Shown here: piece after piece, positions 27,355 through 38,448 of the stretch
How positions within the stretch are numbered: position 1 is the first letter of the stretch
Layout: each line of letters starts with the position of its first letter
Notes under the pieces: model-generated
Databases searched by the model: none
Seen by the model: only the letters and a program-made list of their open reading frames with translations
What the model was told of the DNA's origin: nothing
Program-made: the position numbers and the translations under genes
Origin: Candidatus Poribacteria bacterium
GTDB lineage: Bacteria > Poribacteria > WGA-4E > JAJDTR01
Direction: 5' to 3'
Length of the DNA: 64,000 nucleotides
NCBI GenBank assembly: GCA_028820655.1
Contig: JAPPIK010000040.1
Span: 42,874-106,873, forward strand

Positions 27355-28548
27355 ATGGCAGTGTCAGTTCGAGAGTATCGCGAAGCAGACCGCGAGCAGT
27401 ATGAATTGATCTGGACCGCGGCTTTCCACGGCGGCGAAGCCTATCCTACGGAGAGACCTGTACCTGGGGCGAGCGAAACGGTTTACGTGGCGGAACGGGA
27501 GGGAAGAGTCACCGGAACATTCACGATTCGGCCCTCGGAAGTCTCGTGCAGAAATACGACTCTCTCGTGCGGCGGTGTCGCTGCGGTTGCCGTTTCCGCC
27601 GACTCGCGAAAGCACGGCGTGGGAAGAGTTATGATGACCTCGCTCGCCGAAATCATGCGGGAAGAGGGGTTGATTGTGGGAAATCTGCGCGCCTCCCACG
27701 AAAGCTTCTACCGCCGATTCGGCTGGGAAAGCTGCGGCCGCGAAGTCCGAATCACCTGCCCCGTTAGTCTGGTACCGCAGTTCGAATCTGCATTGCCGGT
27801 GCGTCAGATGCGTTTGACGGACTTCAAATTTGTGAACGAGGACAACCGATCGCTGCTCCAAGAGGAATGGTCTCCGTTAAATACTTGCTACGATGAATTT
27901 TCGCGCGCCTATTCCGGGATGATTATTCGTGAGAGCATGAGATGGGCACGGCTTCGAATGACTAGCGGCAGTCTGCCCTATGTGTTCGTTGCCGGCGATC
28001 CGGTCGAAGCTTACGCCGTCTTGCGAATCTCCTCGACGAGAGATCAGGATGTCGTAGAATTTGCTTGGTCCACACTGGAGGGTTATCAATCCTTGCTCGT
28101 CACCTTGGCTGGAGTTGCCATCAATCACGCGACACTCAGTTGGACTGAGCCTTCAAACGGCCCGTTTCTATCGACGTGGTTCACTCAGGGCGTTGAGGCG
28201 CAGTTGCGCAAGCCGTCCATGTTTCAAGTACTGGATGTCCCGGGTTCACTGTCTTTGCTCCAGCCGGTATGTTCGGGAAGCTTCACGCTCGAAGTCGGGG
28301 ACGAGATTCTTCCCGCCAACCACGGGCCTTGGCGAGTGTCCTACGCACCTGAAGGCGTTGATGTGGAGCCGTGCGACACCGCAGAGGTGCGGATGACGAT
28401 CCAGCACTACGCCCAGGCACTTATGGGTGAGCCCAGCTTCGCGGATCTGTTGACTTACGGGCTTGTATCGTGCGGCAGTGACCAAGCCGCTCAAGCGGTT
28501 AATGGACTATTGGATCCGCAAGTAACCTACAACCTTGAGATTTTCTAG
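27355..28548 (+). CDS. Eis-like GNAT N-acetyltransferase
   Basis: A 397-residue protein with the three-part Eis layout: an N-terminal GNAT domain (residues 1-140), a second GNAT-like domain (about 150-285) and a C-terminal sterol-carrier-like domain (290-397). The acetyl-CoA binding pattern is VSADSRKHGVGRVMM and the catalytic tyrosine is expected in SFYRRFGW. The protein ends in Phe (YNLEIF), as in Eis enzymes where the terminal carboxylate acts as base. Eis proteins acetylate amines such as aminoglycosides or protein lysines; the substrate here is unknown. GGAGG precedes the ATG. Confidence 0.88.
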   Translation: MAVSVREYREADREQYELIWTAAFHGGEAYPTERPVPGASETVYVAEREGRVTGTFTIRPSEVSCRNTTLSCGGVAAVAVSADSRKHGVGRVMMTSLAEIMREEGLIVGNLRASHESFYRRFGWESCGREVRITCPVSLVPQFESALPVRQMRLTDFKFVNEDNRSLLQEEWSPLNTCYDEFSRAYSGMIIRESMRWARLRMTSGSLPYVFVAGDPVEAYAVLRISSTRDQDVVEFAWSTLEGYQSLLVTLAGVAINHATLSWTEPSNGPFLSTWFTQGVEAQLRKPSMFQVLDVPGSLSLLQPVCSGSFTLEVGDEILPANHGPWRVSYAPEGVDVEPCDTAEVRMTIQHYAQALMGEPSFADLLTYGLVSCGSDQAAQAVNGLLDPQVTYNLEIF

Positions 28549-28631
28549 TCACGATTTAGGAGTGATACAGCCGCGGCAGGCTCCCGTGTGAAGTTCATCA
28601 AGCGTTCAGTTCTTTAATTTCCCCCAAATTT

Positions 28632-30666
<2,035 letters not shown>

Positions 30667-31081
30667 GGCGTGTGCTTAATGTCATTTCATGCGCGGCAAC
30701 AAAATGATTGAGAAGCCCGGCGCCCGTAAGGATCAAGTTGGGCGTGCTGTTGCACCATTCACGCGGTTTCAATGTCTCAAACTGTTGATCTCCACACAAA
30801 CTTGGGCGAAAGTGTGCCGACCCATTCATTTCCGTTGTGCCCCGGTGCGGTTAGAAACCGCACCTACCGGTATTGTTTAATAGTTCTCTTGTGGCAGTCT
30901 GCGACGTGTAAAATATTTTGAAAATCAACCATTTAACTCTGCCATCATTCGTTGTTCAGTCGGTAGAAATATCTACTGTTAAAAATGTCCTTATGTGTTG
31001 AATTGCATTCAACAATTTGATACACTTATCCATACCCAGCCCGCGCTTCACTACCTTTTTCAAAAAAGTCTAGGACAAACG
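30667..31081. other. Intergenic region with a perfect palindrome
   Basis: 415 bases between bioD and trpF without a gene I can support; it holds the palindrome at 30844-30864. No clear promoter for trpF was found. Confidence 0.5.
30844..30864. repeat. Palindrome, 9-bp arms with 3-base loop
   Basis: GGTGCGGTT-AGA-AACCGCACC is a perfect inverted repeat, flanked by CCC and TACCGG. It lacks a T-run and resembles the palindromes in the 17.7-kb repeats in size and loop. Confidence 0.7.
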
Positions 31082-31699
31082 TTGACTCACGTCAAAATCT
31101 GCGGAATCACAAACCTAGAGGACGCGTTAACGGCGGTCGAATCCGGCGCAGATGCGCTAGGTTTCGTATTCGTGCCGGACACGCCTCGGTTTGTCGAACC
31201 CAATCAGGTTGCCGCAATTGTCGCCGAACTGCCTCCCTTTATCACGACAGTTGGGTTGTTTGCCAACAAAGACGGCGGAAAAATAAGAACCATCGTCAAC
31301 CAGTGCCGGCTGGATGCCATTCAGTTGCACGCCGATGTAACGCCAGAATTTTGCGGCAACTTGGGAAGTAGAGTCATCAAAGCCGTCCGTGTGAAAGACG
31401 AGTCCAGCTTGTCTATTCTTTCGAATTATGACGTTGATGCTTTCCTTCTTGATGCCTATGTCGAAGGGAAAATGGGGGGAACGGGAAGAGTTTTCGACTG
31501 GAATCTTGCACTGCAAGCGAAAGATTACGGTCGAATCATCGTCGCGGGGGGCCTCAATCCGGACAATGTGGCGCAAGCCGTACAGCACGTGAAGCCCTAC
31601 GCCGTCGATGTCAGCAGCGGCGTTGAATCAGGTCCCGGCCGCAAGGATCCGGATAAAATCAGAAAATTTATCAACACCGTGAAATCCGTAGAGGATTGA
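31082..31699 (+). CDS. trpF: Phosphoribosylanthranilate isomerase
   Basis: A 205-residue TIM-barrel enzyme of tryptophan synthesis that isomerises phosphoribosylanthranilate. The start is taken as the TTG at 31082, after TAGGA, which gives the standard N-terminus THVKICGIT with the catalytic cysteine. ADALGFVFVPDTPRFVEP, DAIQLHADVTP, FLLDAYVEGKMGGTGRVFDW with the catalytic aspartate, and VIVAGGL-like VAGGLNPDNV, then DVSSGVESGPGRKD, are all family blocks. The frame extends 29 codons upstream without a family match. No other trp gene is adjacent; the DUF402 gene follows after 9 bases. Confidence 0.95.
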   Translation: MTHVKICGITNLEDALTAVESGADALGFVFVPDTPRFVEPNQVAAIVAELPPFITTVGLFANKDGGKIRTIVNQCRLDAIQLHADVTPEFCGNLGSRVIKAVRVKDESSLSILSNYDVDAFLLDAYVEGKMGGTGRVFDWNLALQAKDYGRIIVAGGLNPDNVAQAVQHVKPYAVDVSSGVESGPGRKDPDKIRKFINTVKSVED

Positions 31700-31708
31700 G
31701 TTGCCGGA

Positions 31709-32209
31709 ATGGGAACACTTGAACTGATTTACAAACGCCTGCCGGATCGTGTGAACCATTTTCAGCAAGAGCTGCTATACGAGGATTCCTCCGTAATCGT
31801 AACGACCCAGAAACTGAAGCCTTCCGATCCCATCGCCATTGACGGAATAACAGTACTTGATGACGGATTCACGGCGGTGTGGTTTGTCTTCGCTGATTTG
31901 TGGCACGATGTCGGGAAGATTTATAACTTTGAAAACGTGTTCACGGGATACTATTGCGACATCATTACTCCGATGCATCGGGCAGAAGATCACTATGAAA
32001 TTACCGATTTATTCCTGGATCTGTGGGTAACGCCCGGCGGCGATTATCAGATTCAGGACAACGACGAATTTGAAGAGGCTGTTGCCAACGACTGGATTCA
32101 ACCCGATTTGGCATTCAAAGCGAAAAATGCGCTTCAAAACCTTATTGCCGACGTTGAATCGGGAGTATTCCCACCGAAGATTGTAGCAGATTGGAAACTC
32201 ATGAAATAG
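31709..32209 (+). CDS. DUF402 family protein
   Basis: A 166-residue cytoplasmic protein with the DUF402 signature: WFVFADLWHDVGKIYNFENV, FTGYYCDIITPM, ITDLFLDLWVTPGG and QDNDEFEEAV. Members such as Staphylococcus Ntdp and Streptomyces FomD are nucleoside di/triphosphate hydrolases; the conserved Asp and Tyr residues needed are visible in these blocks. A nucleotidase role is therefore possible but not shown. It lies between trpF and prs on the same strand and may form one operon with trpF. Confidence 0.85.
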   Translation: MGTLELIYKRLPDRVNHFQQELLYEDSSVIVTTQKLKPSDPIAIDGITVLDDGFTAVWFVFADLWHDVGKIYNFENVFTGYYCDIITPMHRAEDHYEITDLFLDLWVTPGGDYQIQDNDEFEEAVANDWIQPDLAFKAKNALQNLIADVESGVFPPKIVADWKLMK

Positions 32210-32261
32210 CCGCCGCAGGTATCTTAATCCATCAAACACTATATCATACAGAGGACTCAAT

Positions 32262-33257
32262 ATGGTTCGGACACTCCAAGGTGAAGTGCGTGACGATCTC
32301 AGGTTGTTTTCCGGAAGCGCAAACCCGGAGTTGGCTAAAGAAATTGCCATGACGCTGGGTGTAGAATTAGGCAAGATTTCGATCTCGCCGTTTCCCAATA
32401 GCGAGACACGTGTTCAGATCGAGGAGAGCATTCGCGGGACGGATGTTTATATTATCCAACCGACGTGCCAACCCTCCAATGACAATTTGATGGAGTTGCT
32501 CCTTACCATCGACGCCATGAAGCGCGCCTCGGTGCGGCAGATCACGGCAGTGATACCGTATTTTGGTTACGGCCGCCAAGACAAGAAATCGACTGGACGC
32601 GAACCCATCAGCGCCAAGTTGGTCGCCGATCTGTTGACAGTGGCCGGCGCCAATCGTATTGTTGCCGTCGACCTGCACGTCGCACAGATTCAAGGCTTTT
32701 TCGACATCCCCGCAGACCATCTTACGGCATTGACGACCTTGGTGGATCATTTCAAGCTGAAAAAAATCGATAACGGTGTCATTATCGCACCCGACGCCGG
32801 ACGGGTCAAATTGGCGGAGAAATATTCAAATATTCTGGGGTGTCCGTTGGCGCTGATGCACAAGCGCCGCACGGGAGAGGGCGGTCGAGAAGTCGAAGCG
32901 GCAGGTATTGTCGGCGATGTTGCGGGCAAGAATCCGATTATTGTCGATGACGAGATTGCGACTGGCGGCACCGTGCTTGAACAGGTCGCGGTATTAGAAG
33001 AGGCCGGAGCGAAACCGGCTTACATTAGCGTGACGCACCCCGTACTTGCCGGCGCTGCACCGCAGCGACTTAAACACCCCGCCATTCGAGAGGTGGTTGT
33101 CACCAACACGATCCCGGTTCCCGCTGAAAAGCAGGCTAACGGCAAAACCGAGGTGCTTTCCATAGCGCCTCTCCTAGCGGAAGCCATTCTAAGGATTCAT
33201 CAGCACCGGTCCGTTAGCCAAGTATTTTCCGCGCAACAGTTGGTCTTTCCCGTATAA
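32262..33257 (+). CDS. prs: Ribose-phosphate pyrophosphokinase (PRPP synthase)
   Basis: A 331-residue enzyme that makes PRPP from ribose-5-phosphate and ATP for nucleotide, NAD, His and Trp synthesis. Seen: LRLFSGSANPELAKEIA, SISPFPNSETRVQIEESIRG, YFGYGRQDKKSTGREPISAK (ATP site), VDLHVAQIQGFFDIPADHL and the PRPP loop IVDDEIATGGTV. The flexible-loop region LMHKRRTGEGGREVEAAGIV is slightly unlike the classic KRR form. GAGGA lies before the ATG. TrpF, PncB and this enzyme all depend on PRPP. Confidence 0.96.
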   Translation: MVRTLQGEVRDDLRLFSGSANPELAKEIAMTLGVELGKISISPFPNSETRVQIEESIRGTDVYIIQPTCQPSNDNLMELLLTIDAMKRASVRQITAVIPYFGYGRQDKKSTGREPISAKLVADLLTVAGANRIVAVDLHVAQIQGFFDIPADHLTALTTLVDHFKLKKIDNGVIIAPDAGRVKLAEKYSNILGCPLALMHKRRTGEGGREVEAAGIVGDVAGKNPIIVDDEIATGGTVLEQVAVLEEAGAKPAYISVTHPVLAGAAPQRLKHPAIREVVVTNTIPVPAEKQANGKTEVLSIAPLLAEAILRIHQHRSVSQVFSAQQLVFPV

Positions 33258-33397
33258 AAATTCACATCGGGCGGAGCCCATTCGTTGAAACCGAGTTCGC
33301 TCCTCCACGCCCGGTTTCTCCCCTCCTACCGCCATCCTTCAGGTATCTGTTGCCCGAGTCGGAATCCAAACCGTACCGAAGGCACGACTTCGAGAGT

Positions 33398-35914
33398 TCA
33401 TTCTCGAGAAATCACGAGAGGTTCAATGCCCTGTGATTCTCTGAGTTCGTCTGCGAACTCCATGGCATCAGCCTCATCTTTGAAACGTCCGACCGTCACT
33501 CGGTACCACGTTCGGGACTTGATGTCCACCCGAGCAAATTCTATAAAATTGGCTAAGTCCAATGATTTCAGGTTCTCAACGAGCAGTTTAGCAGGTTCAC
33601 GGGACTTGAATGAACTTACCATTACGGTCCACTTGCCCCGCCGATCTTCCTTTGACGGGATCAACAAACGAGAATTGAGCTCAGTTATCTCGCCTGATAT
33701 CGCTTTCACACGGTTAGTGATTTCGGAAATCTTTTCTGCGTCCAGAGCGAGGGGACCCGAAATGGACAACACAATTTCTACGCGCCGGTTTATATGGCGA
33801 ATGGATTCCACATCGTTATCCACGATTGGCTTTTCCTCACCGTAGCCGATTGCCTTCATCCGCGCCCAAGAAATGCCAAACTCATGAACAAGATATTCCT
33901 TTAACGCCTCCGCTCGCTGATGCGACAGTTTAAGATTGTATTCGGCATTGCCAACGCTGTCCGTATGTCCTTCGATGTTTACCTTTACCTTGGGATGCTC
34001 GAGAATCACGTTCGCAACTTTTTCCAGAACCGTCCGATAGTCATCGCTGATTTCATAAGACCCCGTATCGAAAGCAGCAATACCCGGAAGCGTCATTACG
34101 ACCTCGCCAGCTTCCGACTCCTTTTCTGTGTCCTCGACCTCATGCGGAAGTACCTCCGCGGCGGTAACCTCCTCCTCGACCGGCAGTTCTTCCGGGGTCG
34201 GATCGATTAGCTGTAGAGGAGCGGATTTTGAATTACGGTTGCCGGCGATGTCGTGTACTATCATCTCAACATGGTAATCAGAGTCCGAGTCCGCGACCAA
34301 TTGAGAACGATCCCAGTCGGTCCAAACGATTGTATTTGAAGGCGGGCTGTCTCCCGTAAGTGTGTCTATGACATCTCCTCCGGCATTCACAATTCTCAGT
34401 TCCCATTGCACAATCTGATTCAAATCTGGTGTTTGTAAATGTACTGTTGGGTTGACAACCGTGCCCGAATCGCTTGAACTCGCCGCAGCAATCGAGTCCG
34501 TCGACGACTCGATCGAAAGCGGTGTCGCCGTGATTTCGAAATCTGTCGGAGTGGTGTCCACGTCAACCTTCGCTTCGCTTTGATGATACTGATAGTTCCG
34601 CATATCAAATGCCGTGAATTGAGCGGTGTATGTGCCGTCGTTCACTAAGCTCCCGGAATCGTCCTGTCCGTTCCACATGAGCGCCTCTTTGCGAAGCCCG
34701 GTTCCGGAATAGCGCCTCACGACCTCAGCACGCTCATCGTGGATTTTCAGCGTCCAATTCCCATTTTCGGGAACGGTTAAGCTGAATGAAGCAATGTCCT
34801 TAATGCCGTCGCCATTCGGCGAAATCACCCGATCCGACACACTGAAATCCGCTTCATTCTCGGAAAACGTGCGTACCGGGTCGATAGTTTCCGGCGGCAG
34901 AGGCGGGGGAGTAGGCATCAAGATAGGGGCTGGTGGTCCGGGAGGTGTGGCAGGGATTGCATTCGGCATGGCATTCCAGCGGAAGCTAGCGGCGATCCAG
35001 TGCGAACCCTCATCAAATCTGTCGGCGTTGAGGTACGCGTAATCGAGTCTCCCTAAGTCGCCCCGCAAGCTGAATCCACTTGACCATTCTCCTTCGGCGA
35101 AGCGGTCACTGTTCGTGATCGCCGTGTAGCCGAAGCGAATGCCGAATCTTCGGTTGAATATCCACTGTTCTACGCCAAAATGCACGCGGAATCGGTCGTT
35201 CCATGTGAGTTTGTCGTCATTGTGAAGCGTGAAATCACTCGAGAATATCGTACCCCGGAAAAGATGATAAGCGGTACCAAGGCGAACCACAAGCGGCAAG
35301 TCTTGAATGAGTTGTCCATCTCTGTAAAGACGACCGTCGAAATCTTCAAAATTCAATCCGAAAGCGATTCGATGACCCAATCGCTTCAGCTTCCGCGACA
35401 CCTGCATCCCGATGTCATTAGACCATCCAATGTGTGTGTTGGCACCCCGGCTCCGACGATGATGACGAATGTTGGCGCCGGCAGCAACCGATTCTCCAAA
35501 TGAATAGCCGTAGCCCAAGAGCATAAGGCGGTTTCGTACTCGGTCTTCGCCCCAGCCGTCAAACCAAGAGCCAAATGAGACATTGCCAAGTTTAACGGTA
35601 GAGATTCCGATGTCAACCGGATTTAAACCTATTGAAAAAGCCCCTTCCCGGTTTGCCACGTTCTCGGCATAGGGTAGCCCAACCAAGGAAACTTCCATTC
35701 CACTCAGGAACCCGAGTGATGATGGATTCCAATAGAAGCTGTCGCTCCCCGCCGGTCCCGCGGTGAACGCGCCTCCCATCCCGAGCGCCCGCGCGCTTGC
35801 ACCGACGATGATACTGCTATCGTCAAGGTCGGATTTTGTCTCCGTGGTTGAAGCAATGACCAATATCAGTGTAAGAAGCGCCGTTACGGCAAAAGTATTT
35901 GAATTCGTGTTCAC
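33398..35914 (-). CDS. Outer-membrane fusion protein: PorV-like barrel, FlgD-type Ig, OmpA and SPOR domains
   Basis: An 838-residue exported protein that starts with a GTG and a signal peptide (to about residue 28). Residues 30-312 are a PorV/PorQ (UPF0164)-like beta-barrel opening with ASARALGMGGAFTAGPAGSD and WNPSSLGFL. A proline-rich linker (about 315-343) leads to FlgD/CHU_C Ig-like domains (VISPNGDGIKDIASFSL, LMWNGQDDSGSLVNDGTYT). An OmpA peptidoglycan-binding domain lies at about 610-715 (VNIEGHTDSVGNAEYNLKLS, RRVEIVLS), and a SPOR domain ends it (760-838; WTVMVSSFKSREPA). It should tie the outer membrane to the cell wall and perhaps to division or surface secretion. Such a complete fusion is unusual. 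Confidence 0.88.
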   Translation of the reverse strand: MNTNSNTFAVTALLTLILVIASTTETKSDLDDSSIIVGASARALGMGGAFTAGPAGSDSFYWNPSSLGFLSGMEVSLVGLPYAENVANREGAFSIGLNPVDIGISTVKLGNVSFGSWFDGWGEDRVRNRLMLLGYGYSFGESVAAGANIRHHRRSRGANTHIGWSNDIGMQVSRKLKRLGHRIAFGLNFEDFDGRLYRDGQLIQDLPLVVRLGTAYHLFRGTIFSSDFTLHNDDKLTWNDRFRVHFGVEQWIFNRRFGIRFGYTAITNSDRFAEGEWSSGFSLRGDLGRLDYAYLNADRFDEGSHWIAASFRWNAMPNAIPATPPGPPAPILMPTPPPLPPETIDPVRTFSENEADFSVSDRVISPNGDGIKDIASFSLTVPENGNWTLKIHDERAEVVRRYSGTGLRKEALMWNGQDDSGSLVNDGTYTAQFTAFDMRNYQYHQSEAKVDVDTTPTDFEITATPLSIESSTDSIAAASSSDSGTVVNPTVHLQTPDLNQIVQWELRIVNAGGDVIDTLTGDSPPSNTIVWTDWDRSQLVADSDSDYHVEMIVHDIAGNRNSKSAPLQLIDPTPEELPVEEEVTAAEVLPHEVEDTEKESEAGEVVMTLPGIAAFDTGSYEISDDYRTVLEKVANVILEHPKVKVNIEGHTDSVGNAEYNLKLSHQRAEALKEYLVHEFGISWARMKAIGYGEEKPIVDNDVESIRHINRRVEIVLSISGPLALDAEKISEITNRVKAISGEITELNSRLLIPSKEDRRGKWTVMVSSFKSREPAKLLVENLKSLDLANFIEFARVDIKSRTWYRVTVGRFKDEADAMEFADELRESQGIEPLVISRE

Positions 35915-36566
35915 AAGCTTGGCTCAGAGATTCAATAAAATGTATGAATACTGCGTACTCTAATTCTCTCTTTAATATACGTCCGCCGTATGTTGATGGA
36001 TACAGCAATCCCCGAAATATCGTACTAACGACGAAGACGATATACGTCAGAAGCGCAATGTGTGTTCTTAGGTGATATCGCGCGAATCCTATGCGGAACA
36101 GTCGGAATTTGACGTTTTCTCGGGATGGGTAGCAATTCCTGTAGGTTTGGCATTCCCCATGATGAATATAGGGTTCGATTGTCAATGGCTAACTCCAGAT
36201 TTTCCTTCATCTCTTCCCATCGTTATCATTGTCGTGCGCGAGGCCAAAATACTCCATCGCCGAAAATCGGACGTAGTTGCTCTCGATCGACGATTATTCG
36301 CAATGGAAAACAGTGGTGGTTTCAGTTATAATATCAGCAGCCAAGTCCCCCTTCGCTCCGGATTGGATAGTTCGAGTTGCAGGGGTTGTAGTGCTTTGAC
36401 GGTAAAAATTGCGACGAAGGTTATTTGATCGGGATTAAACATGGTCGTTTGAAGAGATAGAGACCTCGTCGTCACACATCAACTAAGTTCAACGGGGCAA
36501 CAAAACCGCGCTTTGGAGGCGGCGGGATAGCAATCACCAAATAGAGCAAAATCCGAGGAGAAGACT
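35915..36566. other. Intergenic region, no gene seen
   Basis: 652 bases between the divergent outer-membrane fusion gene and the oxidoreductase cluster. Several short frames on both strands have no family resemblance. The last 20 bases contain the GAGGAGAAG ribosome site of the next gene. Confidence 0.5.
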
Positions 36567-37547
36567 ATGGTGCGTGTTGGCGTCATCGGTACAGGCGGCA
36601 TGGGCAACGGTCACTGCAATTCTCTGCCAAACGTCAAAAATTGTGAGTTCGTCGGCGTAGCGGACCTACGGCTTGAAGCCGCGCAAGCCGCCGCGGAGAG
36701 GCATCAGGTGCGTGCGTTTCAAGACTTCCACGCGTTATTGGACATCGTCGACGCCGTCGTTGTTGCGACGCCGCCTATGATGCATCGCGAGGTTGTGGTT
36801 GCGGCGGCGGAGGCGGGCGTTCATGCCTTCTCCGAAAAACCGCTCTCCCTGACCCTTGCCGACGCCGACGCTATGATTGACGCGGCAGACAAAGCCGGAA
36901 CGCATCTTATGGTAGGGCAAGTGCTTCGCTTTTATCCGGTGCATCGACTCGGCAAGCAGTTGGTCGATGACGGCGAAATCGGCGATGTGGTTTACATCGA
37001 GACGGATTACAGCGGGGTGTACAATGCGGCGCGAGAACGTCCATCCACGTGGTACGGTACCGTCGGCGGGCTACTCGAAAACGGCATACACAAGTCCGAT
37101 CTCATCAATTGGTTCGGGGGCACCGCCCTTACGGTCGCGGCGGAGGTGGACAGTTTTTCGGGGAACGAAGATTGGGAAGATTACACCGTCTCGCTAATCC
37201 GCTACGACACCAAAGCGGTGGGCATATTGCGTTGGGGCGGCTTCATGGGCGCACGCGGCACGACCGACACCATTATCGACGGAACGGAAGGCTCGCTGCG
37301 TCTCGATATGGGCGTGGATCTCGCCTACCACAAGAAGATAGGTGAGTCCGACTGGACTACCCTCACCCCTGATCGAGAAACGCCGCACGGCGTGGTCGGA
37401 GAATTGACCCATTTCGTCGATTGCATTCGGGATGGAAAGACGCCGTTAGTTGACGGTGTAGCCGGGCGCCGCGCCGTTGAGGTTGTTTTGGCAACCTACC
37501 GATCAGCGAAGGAAGGGAGCAAAGTCACCTTGCCAATCCACGATTGA
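36567..37547 (+). CDS. Gfo/Idh/MocA family oxidoreductase
   Basis: A 326-residue NAD(P)-dependent sugar or inositol dehydrogenase. The Rossmann motif is VGVIGTGGMGNGHCNSL near the N-terminus, then DAVVVATPPMMHREVVVAAA and HAFSEKPLSLTLADADAM with the EKP catalytic lysine. GGLLENGIHKSDLINWFGG provides the second conserved active-site stretch. Most members oxidise or reduce cyclic polyols, so the substrate is open. It heads a run of three same-strand genes (PhyH-type dioxygenase and threonine dehydrogenase follow, with 45- and 40-base gaps), each with its own strong ribosome site. Confidence 0.93.
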   Translation: MVRVGVIGTGGMGNGHCNSLPNVKNCEFVGVADLRLEAAQAAAERHQVRAFQDFHALLDIVDAVVVATPPMMHREVVVAAAEAGVHAFSEKPLSLTLADADAMIDAADKAGTHLMVGQVLRFYPVHRLGKQLVDDGEIGDVVYIETDYSGVYNAARERPSTWYGTVGGLLENGIHKSDLINWFGGTALTVAAEVDSFSGNEDWEDYTVSLIRYDTKAVGILRWGGFMGARGTTDTIIDGTEGSLRLDMGVDLAYHKKIGESDWTTLTPDRETPHGVVGELTHFVDCIRDGKTPLVDGVAGRRAVEVVLATYRSAKEGSKVTLPIHD

Positions 37548-37592
37548 CGAGATTGGACTTTTCCGGTTTAAGCAGATCAAGGAGAATCTTTA

Positions 37593-38408
37593 ATGAATCA
37601 AGCGTCGGGGAATGGAGACTATCTCGCCAATCAAATCGTCGGTGAAGAGCAGATTCAAGCGTGGGTGGAGCAATTCCATCGTGACGGTTTTTTGTTTGTA
37701 CAAGATGTCCTGCCGCCGGACTGGTGCGCCCAGATGCGTGACGACCTCGATTGGGCGCTTAAGGAAAACCCGAACGGTCTTAACAACGACTCGGCTCATA
37801 TCGCGCTGGCACACCGCATGTTTGAGACTAGCAAAACGAACCTTCGACTGTTCGATCTTGAACCCATTGTCAGTTTCGCCGAGGCGCTCGTTGCCCCGAA
37901 CTGCCACGTCATCCACAACAACTCCTTTCAAAGCCCGCCCGGCGGCGGCATTACGACGTGGCACCAAGACGATACCCCGCACATCACTGTTACGGATGGG
38001 AAGCCCCCCAAAAACATCCGCCTTTCGGTAATGTTCTTCACGGCGAACTACTACTTGACCGACGTTCCCGAAATCAAATATGGAGGCACCGAGGTGATTC
38101 CGGGTTCTCATCTATTCGGTGCCAGTCCGCCGCCTGACCTTGAAGGCACGGAATGGGAGGACAAGATTCGTTACAACTTGGGAAATGCCGGGAGCGTCGT
38201 TATGTTCAACAATCAGGTCTGGCACCATGGAGGGGTTAATCGCAGCGAGAGAACACGCTATATGACGCAGGTTACCTATGGCCGCCGCATGATTGGCCAC
38301 AAATACTACCCGTTCATGAATTACAACATGCCCGAGCACGTTTACAAGGACGCAAATCCGAGGTTGAAGCGACTCCTCGGTTTCCTTGACCACGGCCCTT
38401 ACGGATAG
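37593..38408 (+). CDS. Phytanoyl-CoA dioxygenase (PhyH) family protein
   Basis: A 271-residue Fe(II)/2-oxoglutarate dioxygenase. The metal ligands are the HxD pair in TTWHQDDTPHITV and the distal His in QVWHHGGVNRSERTRY, where the Arg for 2-oxoglutarate binding is also seen. The opening FHRDGFLFVQDVLPPDWCAQ is typical of PhyH proteins. Such enzymes hydroxylate small metabolites or lipids and are numerous in Poribacteria. A second, distinct PhyH gene is at 45744-46781. AAGGAGA precedes the ATG. Confidence 0.92.
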   Translation: MNQASGNGDYLANQIVGEEQIQAWVEQFHRDGFLFVQDVLPPDWCAQMRDDLDWALKENPNGLNNDSAHIALAHRMFETSKTNLRLFDLEPIVSFAEALVAPNCHVIHNNSFQSPPGGGITTWHQDDTPHITVTDGKPPKNIRLSVMFFTANYYLTDVPEIKYGGTEVIPGSHLFGASPPPDLEGTEWEDKIRYNLGNAGSVVMFNNQVWHHGGVNRSERTRYMTQVTYGRRMIGHKYYPFMNYNMPEHVYKDANPRLKRLLGFLDHGPYG

Positions 38409-38448
38409 CGGATGCTCCTAATCAAAAAGATTTTCGCGGGGAGGTAAT

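Noticed and set aside
36072..36428. Open frame of 118 codons
   Set aside because: Composition is unlike the neighbours, no ribosome site or recognisable motif.
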